A stretch of DNA of 64,000 bases. It comes from Hetaerina americana (taxonomy: Eukaryota; Arthropoda; Insecta; Odonata; Calopterygidae). Position 1 is the first letter of the stretch. The number at the start of each line of letters is the position of its first letter. The notes beneath the pieces were generated by a model. That model was not told the DNA's origin and made no database searches. It saw nothing but the letters and a program-made list of their open reading frames with translations. Positions 24,545-33,760 of this stretch are shown here, piece by piece. Location of the stretch: NCBI GenBank assembly GCA_022747635.1, contig JAKTNV010000001.1, forward strand, positions 30,642,490-30,706,489, given 5' to 3'. Both the position numbers and the translations under genes were made by a program.

Positions 24545-27500
24545 CTGTAAGCACTGCCAAGGAAGCATTTGTGATGGCAGCACTGTTTGACTGTTGATAA
24601 GCCACCCTCATAGCTTCAACATCTCTGCCCCAGTCACGTCTTGCCTCTAGCATTCTTGTCCTGAATTCCTCCTCTAGTTTTATATTGGCATCCTGAAATA
24701 AAAAGGCAAACGTTTAATTATTATTCTAGTGAAATATCATCTGCCAGAATTTAGGTGACAACACTGATTTCAACTTCAAATAATTGTGTCACAATGTCTC
24801 CTATTTTCTCGTGAATAATTTGATGTGAACGTTTGTTTCATGTTTAATTATCAAAATTTTTCAAAATTTGTCATTAAAATCAGCCATGAATATTTCTAAG
24901 GTTTAGTAATGAGAAAAATAATACTTTAACAAACTTAGGTCACATATTCTAATCAAAATTAAAGAAGTAAATTTTCTCCTGCTATACCCATTTTACATCA
25001 GCTGCCATTGAGAAGACAAAAATACAACTGAATAGTGACATGGTATGTCAGGACAATATTGAAAACAGGGAAGATAAAAAAAATCAAGCATGAGACAGAG
25101 AAAGGAAATTCTATCAAGGTAGGGCTGTACAAGGGGAGATTGAAACGGGGTAGATTATATACACGTAAAGGGAACAGTTGATACTATACAATACACTAAT
25201 TAGGGATTGAAATGCATTGGTAGACACAGGGGGAGAGATAGGAGTGATGGGGTTTTGGGGACATAAAATGACCACGGTGAAAAAACCAGAGTTTTGAGGA
25301 AGGAATGGTTTAATTATAACTAAAGCAACACTTTTCAAAATTATAAATGTCATAAAAGCTATAGGCATATGGGGAAAAAGAAAGAGATACAAGGATGTAG
25401 ATATCATTTAGATTACATTATGCTTAATGAATAACTGATCGTAGCAATTTTCTACTCGATAAATTTTTCATCATGCGTTTGTTTATTAAAATTTATCAAG
25501 TGGAAAAGTGCTAAGATCAGTTATTCATTGCGTACAACTTCCACCACACCACACCTGAAGCTACTCAATTTGTACATTATGCTTAGACATATATTTTTGA
25601 ACTGCAACATCAATTAATGATTACCCCGGCATGGATGCAGAATTGGATCATCATTCAGTCCACATAAAAATACGCAAAACAATAGTATTGTAAATTACAT
25701 GATAAGACTTAAAAAGTTCCAGCAAAGGATAGAAGGACCAGCAAAGATTAGAAGCCTTTGAAACGTGGTGCTGGAGGAGAATGCTGAAGATTAAATAGCC
25801 AGGCAAAGTAACGAACGAGGAAGTATATAGAAGAGCAGAAGAGGATAGGATATGGAGAACTCTACGACAAAGAAGAAATAGATGGATTGAACACTCATAG
25901 AGGCACAATGGATTGATTAGGAATATAATAGAAGGAAAAATAGAAGAGAAGATTGCACAGGGAAGACCAAGAGACATGTACATTGGACAAATTAAGAAGG
26001 ACCTAAAACTGAGGGGGCATCAAGGATTGAGGGCATTAACATTAAATAGAGTAGAATAGAGGGCTGCAGTAAACCAATCCTAGGATTGAAATACTGATGA
26101 TGATGAACTTAAAAAAGGATATTTGAGAAAATGCATCCATTAGAGGTTTATAATACAGGATATATTATTGCATAAAAGCACTTAGAAATTTTTAGAAATG
26201 AGATTAAACATATTCGTCTCTACTAAGAGACAATTGCCTGGGTTTAGGTCACAAAATTGGTAGGTTTGTCACAAAATTGAGGAGATCTTAGGTGCAAGCA
26301 GTTCAAATTAGTAAAGACATAATTAAATCAGACAAGCCAGTGGGAATATTTAATAACCCATTTGAACCACCTTCATAATGGGTTGAGGAAAGCATGGAAG
26401 AAAGAATTTTTATGGGCTCATTCATAGCATTTGTGAGGGAGATTTGGCTGGAAGCATGGCTACTACATTAGGATAAAAAAGTTCATATTATATAAATGCC
26501 AATTAGTTATAACGTTTGTAACAGACTACATAAGAAAGGGTTTCACTTCTTGAAAATAATCTCCACATATACTACCTTGATCAAAAAGTTCCCGGAATAA
26601 CCACCGTGTGGCGCTCCCATCGTTCCGATTTGAGTTCTGTTTTTTTTGTTAAATTGGTACATCTGTTGTTGATATTCCCTTTAAATCTTAGTGTCATAAC
26701 TTGACATTTGCAAAAGTTACGTAGCCAAGAGTACATCTATCTCTGTGTGTGTTGGCGATTTTTTACAATTTCAGAAATGGATTTAAATTTGCAACAACGA
26801 ACTTGTATTAAATTTTGCGTAAAAAACGGATTTAGTGGCGCACGGACGTTGGAAATGTTGGAAAAGTGTTTCGGCAACGATTCTCTAAAAAAAACGGTCG
26901 TTTACCAGTGGCACGAGCGGTTCAGAAGTGGTCGTGAGTCAATCGAAGATGATGAACGCAGTGGCAGACCATCGACATCGAAAGTCGGTGAAAAAATTGA
27001 TAAAGTAAAAGAAATGTTGGTCAATAACCGCAAATTAACCATCAGAGAAATAGCGGAGGACTTGAACATTGCCTATGGATCCGCCCAAGACATTGTGGTT
27101 AATGATTTGGGTTTCCGTCGTGTAGCAGCAAAGTTGGTGCCAAAAGACCTCAATTTCATGCAAAAAAGAGACCGTGTTGACGTCGCAAAAGACATGATTT
27201 GCGAGGCTGAATCCGATCCCACATTCATCAAAAGGATCATTACTGGAGACGAGACGTGGGTTTATGAGTACGACACGCAATCCAGACATCAGGCAAGTGA
27301 ATGGCGTTCACCAAATGAGCCGAGACCAAAAAAACCACGTCGTTTTCAGTCAAAAAAGAAGGCAATGCTGACGGTTTTCATGGATTACAACGGTGTAGTG
27401 CATCATGAATTTTTGCCAGAAGGCCAGACAGTAAACAAAGAGTATTATTTGGGCGTTATGAGACGTTTGCGTGAAGCAATTCGCCGAAAGAGACCAGAAA

Positions 27501-30500
27501 TGTGGGCAGAAAACTCGTGGATTTTGCACCATGATAACGCACCGTCGCACAGTGCTATCATTATTCGTAATTTTTTGACGAAAAATGCAACAAATACCAT
27601 CCAACAGCCACCGAATTCACCTGATTTGGCTCCCTGTGACTTCTTTCTGTTCAATCGAGTTAAAAAACCATTACGGGGAACGCGTTTTAGCAGCCGAGAG
27701 GAAGTAATGGAAAAATCGCAGGAAGCACTGATGGACATACCGAAAACCGAATATAAAAAATGTTTCGAGGATTGGATCAAGCGCTGGCATAAGTGTGTTG
27801 CAGTCGATGGGGATTACTTTGAAGGGGACAATATAGATTTAGATGAATAAACTTGTATTTTTAATTTTCTGAATAAATTCCGGGAAATTTTTGATCAAGG
27901 TAGTATATCTTTCACCAGAAACTTTTTAGAATTTCAATGATGCCACATGTTTACCATCAGTCTATCTAATGTCTTCCTGTGGTCTTCTACCAATCTCTTT
28001 ACTTCCTCTGCTCCCCTTTTTTCCTCGCGAAGAAGTGCTTTTCTAAGTGTCTCAACTTCATTCCTGAGCATAAATGAGAGAGAAAATAATGTGATTGCTA
28101 ATTGACTAACATTAACCCAATCAGTTATATATAAAATCAAACATTCAATGCATTGTCATAGGTAATTTCATTACCTTATACCTATACTATAGTTTGACCA
28201 TTATATTGCAAATCTACCTTGATGTGACTGTAGTTCCTCCTTTATTTCAATTATGATGTAAGTGGGTAAAAGTTTTATAAAAATTACTTTGGCTGGAAAG
28301 TAAAATGGGCATTCTCATCTAAATGACAAGGTTTACATAGCATAGTTTATCTACTTTCATTCCTAAGAATTAACAGTTATATACAATTATTGCTGGTTTC
28401 TGATACAATTGACAACATTTCGAAAAAAGATTAAACTAGCCAGAATTATGAAAAAGAATACATTTCATCTACTGAATTAAGAACTTTGTCTTGAAGAAAG
28501 GTTTGTGTTGATACACTTTCAAAAGAGTAAGACCATCATACAGTAATTATTCAGTGGAAAACTAATGGTGACATCTGTCAAGTCAGATAAAACTTGTCAT
28601 CCACGTTTTGAGAATTAATCATAAAATAACTATCATGGAACTATTGATGACATTTGAACAGGAAGAAGAAACAAATTTTTCAAGGGCTAACTAATACAAG
28701 TATATATACGAAGCGTTTTTATCATTCCAAGAGAAAATGCTGTTAACTTGACTGTGTGAAATCCCTTGATTATTAGGGAGAAAGGAAAATAAAGCTTCCA
28801 CATAAAATATATTTCACATGACCATGGATTCATTACATATTGTGTAACATCATCAGATGCTGATGATGTTACACTGTAATGGAACCATGATTGTGTAAAA
28901 TATATGTTAACGCGGAAATGAAGTGTTAATTTTCCCTTCCTATCAAGAATTTTAAGCTGTTGGAAACCAATTTGCTACAACATCTATGAACTTGTTAAGT
29001 CAAACATTATGTTTAAAAGAAAAAAAAGGTAGGTATTCAAGCTAAGTATAGGCACAAAGAAGTGACACTTAATGCTACAAGCAAAATTATTTATTTCTTC
29101 ATTATGGAAATGAAAATTATTCCCAAAATTTTCAAATTTATAGAGATATTCCCTAAGTAAATCCATAAATAGAAGAAATTAATGCATAAAAGAAAACATT
29201 TCAAAAGCATTAACTTCACATGGCACTTGAAATTTTCTTATAGCATTTCAAATTTTGACCCTTGTGAAGCAGGGGTTAGATTGTTCAACATTTAATTTCA
29301 GGTCCAACTTTAGAAAACACGTAAGCGGATAAAATAATACTTTGTAATTCCACAGATTTATTTCACAAACACACGACCCGGGTTTCGACGTACAACGTCA
29401 TCTTCAGGTTGTGAAATAAATCTGTGGAATTACAAAGTATTATTTTATCCGCTTAAGAATGAACCGATTCCATAAAATAACGCCTGAAACCATCGATCAT
29501 CGATTATAAAACACGTAAGCTTTAGCTAGCAGTACAAACTGTCACAGCAATGAATACTAGCCTTAAATATAAGATAAAGACAACAGAAGGATGAGAAATT
29601 AATCTTCAAAAAAGCTATAACATATCAAGAGGCACGGAGATGTTGAAGGTGGCGATGGCAGAAAGAACTTTGTGTGAGATAAAAAAAGAAAAAGGATGTG
29701 TTTTTCAGGCAATATTAAAGGATGTAACTATGAAAATGATTAAATGCTATGAAAGTGATACTTGTGTATACCATTGTTGTAGAAACATGGAAAACAAAGA
29801 GTTTTAAGTCTTAATTTTTGGGGAAAATCGACCTTTGATCTGTAATGATCCACTAGCTACTATCCTATGATTCTATCAAATGGGTAAATGGATTACAGGA
29901 TGACTAATTATTTTCAGTAAATTCATGCTCCATTTTTACATGCTATGTAGAAGTACTCTTTAAAAGTAGTAAAAAAAATAGCCCACCTAATCAGGACTTC
30001 ATTGTTGCTTGATAAATTCATTCCTTATCTTTCCTATAAAATGTAAAAACACAACAAATATGTTTTTTCTTAAGCAATTTCCATCCTTGGTAACTCAAAA
30101 AATATTTTCTCATCCTGAGCTCTCTAATGTCTAAACCTCACATATTTACTTTCATTCAGCTTCCAAAGAAACTGCGGGAGATGCCGCTACAAAATTTCAG
30201 AGTTTAAGAGGATGCCTTGATAGCTTAACTGGCAAAAGCACTCAACCGGATATTGAGGGACTTGGGTTCGAATCCCAGTCAAGGCAAATGATTTTTACAC
30301 TCTGAAATTGTTGCATTAAATTTCATTCAGCTCTATACACTTAATCATTAAACCACAATAATGAATCATATGCAAAGGAACAGAGCACTCATGAGAAGAA
30401 CAATGCCAAAGACTAAAACTTAATAAAACTATATTCGATGAATTTTGATGTGCTACACTCCAGTGTAAACTATAATGCTGAAAACACAAAAGATACTACC

Positions 30501-33500
30501 TGGTATCTAAAATGAATACATCTGATTAGCAAAACAGGTAACAAGTCAAGTGGTTAGTTGACTAAAAACTTAGTAAGGTTGAGTTAACTTACCTATGAAC
30601 ATCTTCCAGTCTATTCAGCTGCTCTGAATGTCTCGCCTGCAGACTTTCAACCAGTGCCTCTGCAGCAGACTTCTCTAGTTCTACAACATGCACCACTGCC
30701 TTCAAATGCTCCACCTCACCTTCCAGGTATCTCATTTTTCCCAGTTCCTCCTCCAGTTGCTCCATCCTGCCAGCTTGCTCTTCCAACTCCCTCACTTTCC
30801 TCCTGTACTGCCTCTCCAACAATGCCAGTTGCTTTATATTCTCGCTCTTGGAGTCAGTCCTCTCTGATGGCGATGATAAGTCAGCATCCCCATTACTCAC
30901 CCTATCCCTCAAAAGATGCTTTTTCTTTACTTTAGATTTGTTGAATGACGTTTTATGGTGTTGTTTTTTATTGGCCTTTTCACCATCTTTCATTCCCATT
31001 CCCCCAGCGGGAAATTTTTCCTTAACCTTTAAAGATACCTCATCTGTTTCTGAAATAACAGCACTTTCTTTTTTGTATACAATCGATGTTGCATGGGCAG
31101 GACTTTCATTACGGGACTTATCTGATTCATTTTTTGATGACTTTTCATCATCTTTACCACGTGATGCACCTGAATATGATGGTCCATCATCATCTTCTCT
31201 GATATTTTCATGACGGCTTTCAGTTGCAACTTTTGTGATAAATTCACTTGAATCTGGAGCACCCCGAGTCTTTTGCCCAGCTTCAGATAATGCTTCTGCA
31301 GAATGCTTGGACAATTGAGAATCAACTTCTTTGGAACGGTCACCATAAGACCCCCTTGGTGACTCTGAATCCTTATGCACCTCCTCCTCCTTCAAACCCC
31401 CATGCCCGTCAACTTCCTTCACAGGAGTACTAAGGCTGACAGCTTCCTTCCCCACATCCAACTTTTTACTTGAGCCCGTCAACCAATCTGGGAGTAATGC
31501 TTTACTCTTTGAAGGGTCCTCCACTTTGGAAGAATTATCATCGACCGAGAACAGTCCCAGGGGGTCAAAATCTGGATTGATGGCAGATCTAGAAGGCAGT
31601 CCCTCTGCACCCTCCCTTTTCCTCCTCCTTCGACCGGGTCTTTCTGGAGAACCACCCAAAAAGGTTGGGGTATAGCTTTGTGCTGACCTTTCATCATCCT
31701 CCAAAAGACTCCTCCTCCTGGGGTTGACTGTTGTTTCAGAACGCTTTTCCTTCTTCTCATCCTCTTCACCAGATGTACCCTTTAACTTGACCCTTACTCC
31801 TCCCTCAATGGGCTGGCCAAAATTGACTAAATCGTCATAGTCATCATCCATCAAAACCTTGGAAATGTTTGCAGACTTACCTCGAGTTTTGGACGTCACA
31901 TCTGGTCTTGCAATTACTGATTCACTATTTTTAAAACCAAGGTGTTCGGATTCTGAGCTCTTTGAACCTCCCTTTTTTGAACTCACATTCTCACTTAAGG
32001 AACCTTTGCTCAAATTCACATTAGGCTCTGCAACATTCAAAATTGATTCACGTGCCTTGGTTTCCTTGGATGCACTCAACGGTACTTTCTCAACCTTTAA
32101 GTGATCTTGATCAACACTTGACAAGTTGATTTGAGGTATTCCCAACCTATCAAGAGGATGCATTTCCTTAGGTGCACTGGAAATGATACTTGTTGCGACT
32201 TTTTGATTTTTATACCCTGTACTTTCACCCTTTTCTTCATCACTTTCATCATCAAGTAAACCAAGCCAATCAAACTTTCCGGGTTTGTTGTCTGCTTTTG
32301 CCTGTGTACCAATAGGTGAGGTGGTGGTTAGTCCCTTTGAATCTCTACGAGGTGATAACACGTCAGGGTTCAAAGATGTCTTAGTCGACTTAGGTGGGTT
32401 CAAAACTGTCTTTCCATTCAGCTTCCAAAGATCATCACCACTCCATAAGCCAGTCTCTAAATTAGAACTTGCCAGAAATTCACCATCTATTGCACTTTCT
32501 GCCCCACTGCCAAGTTTAGCATTTCGCCTCCTTGCTCTGGCAGATAAATTGAATTTACCACCACTATCAACAATGTTTCCCTTTTCCAAATCCTTGGTCC
32601 AAGATTTGCCCAAGCTTTCTGATTTCGCTTGGCCATTGTTGGATGAAAATGATGTCAGCACTTCTCCTTCATCGTCCACTCTTTCCTCTAATTTATCTCC
32701 AAGAAAAATTTCCTGAAATGACATAACATTGGATACAGTTAATTTGTGTTATAAACTATGACTTTCGTGACAAATAGTGTAAAAATATGGTTGTCAACTA
32801 CAGGTACTTGGAGGTACTGAATAATAAGTACCTCAATCGGGCGGAGATGAAAGGCGCATTTCAGAAGTGTCATATGTTTGAAAGAATATGTGCTCCGAGG
32901 TTTTGTGATATCAATTTACAGGGTTGGATAAAGAAAGTTTTAACGAAGTAGCAGTGGAAGTTCAAACATTGATAGCCGGTTTCTTCAGAAATCAGAATAA
33001 TCTAATTGTATATCAAAGTTAAGTTAAGATGTTAAATACCTACAAAAACAAACGTAGTTAAACATAAACTTGGTTACTCAAACACATCGAGCAGCACTAA
33101 ACCAAGGACGAAGATACTAAAAAATCCCACTTTTGCAGCACTTCATATACCACCTGGGATAACACATGTGGGCTGATCAATACTTGAAGTATTTAAAATT
33201 AACACCTAAATCTACGGACAAGTAATAACCACAAAAATAGAGATGAGGTGGCTTGCCTTCTTGGGTGATAAAATCCGAGCTGTCCGATTAGCATTTGTCG
33301 GTGGCTTCACATTGAACAAATTTTTTTCTAGGTCGTCCAAAGGCTGAAGTGGAATGCGAGGCAGTGAATTAGAAGGGACTCAATCATTCTTAGGCAAAAC
33401 ATTATATTGCTCTTTAACGTGAAATACTTACATCTATCATTTTGGCGATTTCATCCAGATCAATATCGTCCGAACCGGAAGAGTCACTGCTATCGCGTTT

Positions 33501-33506
33501 CTTCAT
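24545..33506 (-). CDS. FBF1-like coiled-coil protein (ciliary transition-fibre type), N-terminal five exons
   Basis: Exons on the - strand: 33506-33432 (ATG, MKKRDSSDSSGSDDID), 33343-33257, 32712-30593, 28063-27955, 24692-24545. All junctions keep frame. The intron after 33257 uses a GC donor (AAG/GCAAGC). The 2120-bp exon encodes an acidic, Ser/Lys-rich region with short islands (FDWLGLLDDESDEE, NPDFDPLGLFSVDD, LPDWLTGSSKK), then a coiled coil (LERQYRRKVRELEEQAGRM ... LEDVHR) that continues in the next exon (NEVETLRKALLREEKRG). Acidic start, DWLGL-type islands and late coiled coil resemble FBF1, which anchors at ciliary transition fibres. Similarity is by pattern, so this could be another centrosomal coiled-coil protein. 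If the three further exons belong to it, it is about 1163 aa, close to vertebrate FBF1 length. Confidence 0.6.
25414..25585 (-). mobile_element. Fold-back insertion 2 with 13-bp target duplication
   Basis: Identical 13-bp direct repeats TACATTATGCTTA at 25414-25426 and 25573-25585 flank 146 bp. Inside, two imperfect inverted arms (25427-25467 and 25488-25528) surround a 20-bp spacer, and a 44-bp unpaired tail follows the right arm. The tail contains TTCCA, ten bases, then CCTGAAGC. The same spacing occurs in the insertion at 29.3 kb, so they are one family. No ORF. Confidence 0.75.
25735..26105 (+). mobile_element. LINE relic, RT C-terminal segment
   Basis: The + strand reads RLEAFETWCWRRMLKI, then KVTNEEVYRRAEEDRIWRTL, then IIEGKIEEKIAQGRPRDMYI, then RAAVNQS. 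This is the canonical C-terminus of a widespread insect non-LTR element, interrupted by stops. It lies in an intron of the FBF1-like gene and is antisense to it. Confidence 0.75.
26572..27903 (+). mobile_element. Apparently complete mariner element
   Basis: The element is 1332 bp. Its inverted ends (CTACCTTGATCAAAAAGTTC on the left; the right complement differs at one position in this stretch) are flanked by TA at 26570-26571 and 27904-27905. It contains one uninterrupted transposase gene. It is inserted in an intron of the FBF1-like gene, antisense to it, with its right end about 50 bp from the exon border at 27955. Confidence 0.93.
26777..27850 (+). CDS. mariner transposase, D,D34D, intact
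   Basis: The ATG at 26777 (MDLNLQQRTCIKFCV) gives 357 aa; an in-frame ATG at 26708 would add 23 non-family residues, so 26777 is preferred. The N-terminal half has the paired HTH region (WHERFRSGRESIEDDERSGRP between the two HTHs). The catalytic residues are all present: D158 in TGDETWVYEYD, D253 in HHDNAPSH, D288 in SPDLAPCDFF, with 34 residues between the last two. The C-terminus has KSQEALMDIPKTEYKKCFED and a W-K-C-V-A-V-D-G-D-Y-F-E-G end. Length is normal for mariner (about 345-360). No stop or frameshift is seen, so the enzyme could be functional. It would cut and paste TA-targeted elements with matching ends. Confidence 0.95.
   Translation: MDLNLQQRTCIKFCVKNGFSGARTLEMLEKCFGNDSLKKTVVYQWHERFRSGRESIEDDERSGRPSTSKVGEKIDKVKEMLVNNRKLTIREIAEDLNIAYGSAQDIVVNDLGFRRVAAKLVPKDLNFMQKRDRVDVAKDMICEAESDPTFIKRIITGDETWVYEYDTQSRHQASEWRSPNEPRPKKPRRFQSKKKAMLTVFMDYNGVVHHEFLPEGQTVNKEYYLGVMRRLREAIRRKRPEMWAENSWILHHDNAPSHSAIIIRNFLTKNATNTIQQPPNSPDLAPCDFFLFNRVKKPLRGTRFSSREEVMEKSQEALMDIPKTEYKKCFEDWIKRWHKCVAVDGDYFEGDNIDLDE
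28775..28945. repeat. Old fold-back repeat with two head-to-head hammerhead-like cores
   Basis: A perfect core palindrome (TGTAACATCATCAG, ATG, CTGATGATGTTACA; 28843-28873 or so) lies within longer imperfect arms reaching about 28775 and 28945. Read on the - strand from 28856: CTGATGA, a stem of about 5 bp (GTTAC/GTAAT), GAAT, CCATGG, TC. Read on the + strand from 28860: CTGATGA, TGTTAC ACT GTAA, GAAC, CATGAT. Both match the hammerhead layout with one or a few core changes. No clear target duplication was found. Confidence 0.55.
28946..30191. other. Intron of the FBF1-like gene, otherwise featureless
   Basis: Apart from the fold-back insertion, no exon candidate with splice signals was found between the exons at 28063 and 30593. 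AT-rich. Confidence 0.5.
29314..29520 (-). mobile_element. Fold-back insertion 1 with hammerhead ribozyme-like core and 13-bp target duplication
   Basis: Perfect direct repeats AAAACACGTAAGC at 29314-29326 and 29508-29520 flank 181 bp. Inside are 47-bp perfect inverted arms (29322-29368 and 29409-29455) around a 40-bp spacer. On the - strand the spacer reads CTGAAGA (29407-29401), a 5-bp hairpin GACGT TGT ACGTC, GAAA (29386-29383), palindrome CCCGGG (29382-29377), then TC. That is a type I hammerhead layout (CUGANGA, stem II, GAAA, minimal helix III, NUH = GUC). The arms would extend stem I. The right tail has TTCCA, ten bases, CCTGAAAC, as at 25.4 kb. Confidence 0.75.
30192..30320 (+). repeat. 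tRNA-like repeat, copy 2
   Basis: The head at 30213-30286 has a cloverleaf: GCCTTGA pairing with TCAAGGC, a D-arm-like TAGCTTAACTGG, an anticodon-like stem-loop (CTCAACCGGATATTGAG) and a T arm with a perfect B box (GGGTTCGAATCCC). It is followed by the family tail TTTTTACACTCTGAAATTG. Lack of U33 and presence of flanking family sequence argue for a SINE-like repeat rather than a tRNA gene. Confidence 0.7.
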
Positions 33507-33760
33507 TTCGATGCCTGCGCCTTATTTTTTATTGATATAATATAATAAACAGATTTAATGTCGCACACGGCCGAAGCAGTAAAATTCGTTGTTTGTGTTT
33601 TCCGCTGCATTGGTGACATCTATGAAGCGCCTTTTCCGAATTCAAACCACTCTGAACAGTTGAATTCCGAGAAAAGGTTATACGTGAAGGAAATGAAACT
33701 GTCAAGCTCCTTTCAGCTGTCGCGTACTTTCCTGTTACTTCCCAGAATATTCACAAGAAC
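33507..33760. promoter_or_regulatory. Shared head-to-head promoter region between FBF1-like and ADAP genes
   Basis: The two initiator ATGs (33506 on -, 33761 on +) are 254 bp apart, so both 5' UTRs and promoters must overlap here unless upstream non-coding exons exist. The stretch contains an AT-rich TTATTTTTTATTGATATAAT near the - gene and a more mixed, CpG-bearing middle. No specific motif is claimed. Confidence 0.6.

Noticed and set aside
30213..30286. Genuine tRNA gene
   Set aside because: The cloverleaf is good, but five diverged copies with shared flanking body sequence and a non-U33 loop indicate a repeat family.
31870..31885. GTAAGT-like donor (- strand CGAGGTAAGT) inside the large exon
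   Set aside because: The frame stays open for another 1.3 kb with consistent composition and the coiled coil continues, so it is treated as cryptic.
31029..32312. Several 60-140 aa frames opposite or overlapping the large FBF1-like exon
   Set aside because: They are shadows of the long coding exon in other frames.
32808..32835. Small hairpin GAGGTACT...AGTACCTC
   Set aside because: An 8-bp stem is common by chance and has no context suggesting function.
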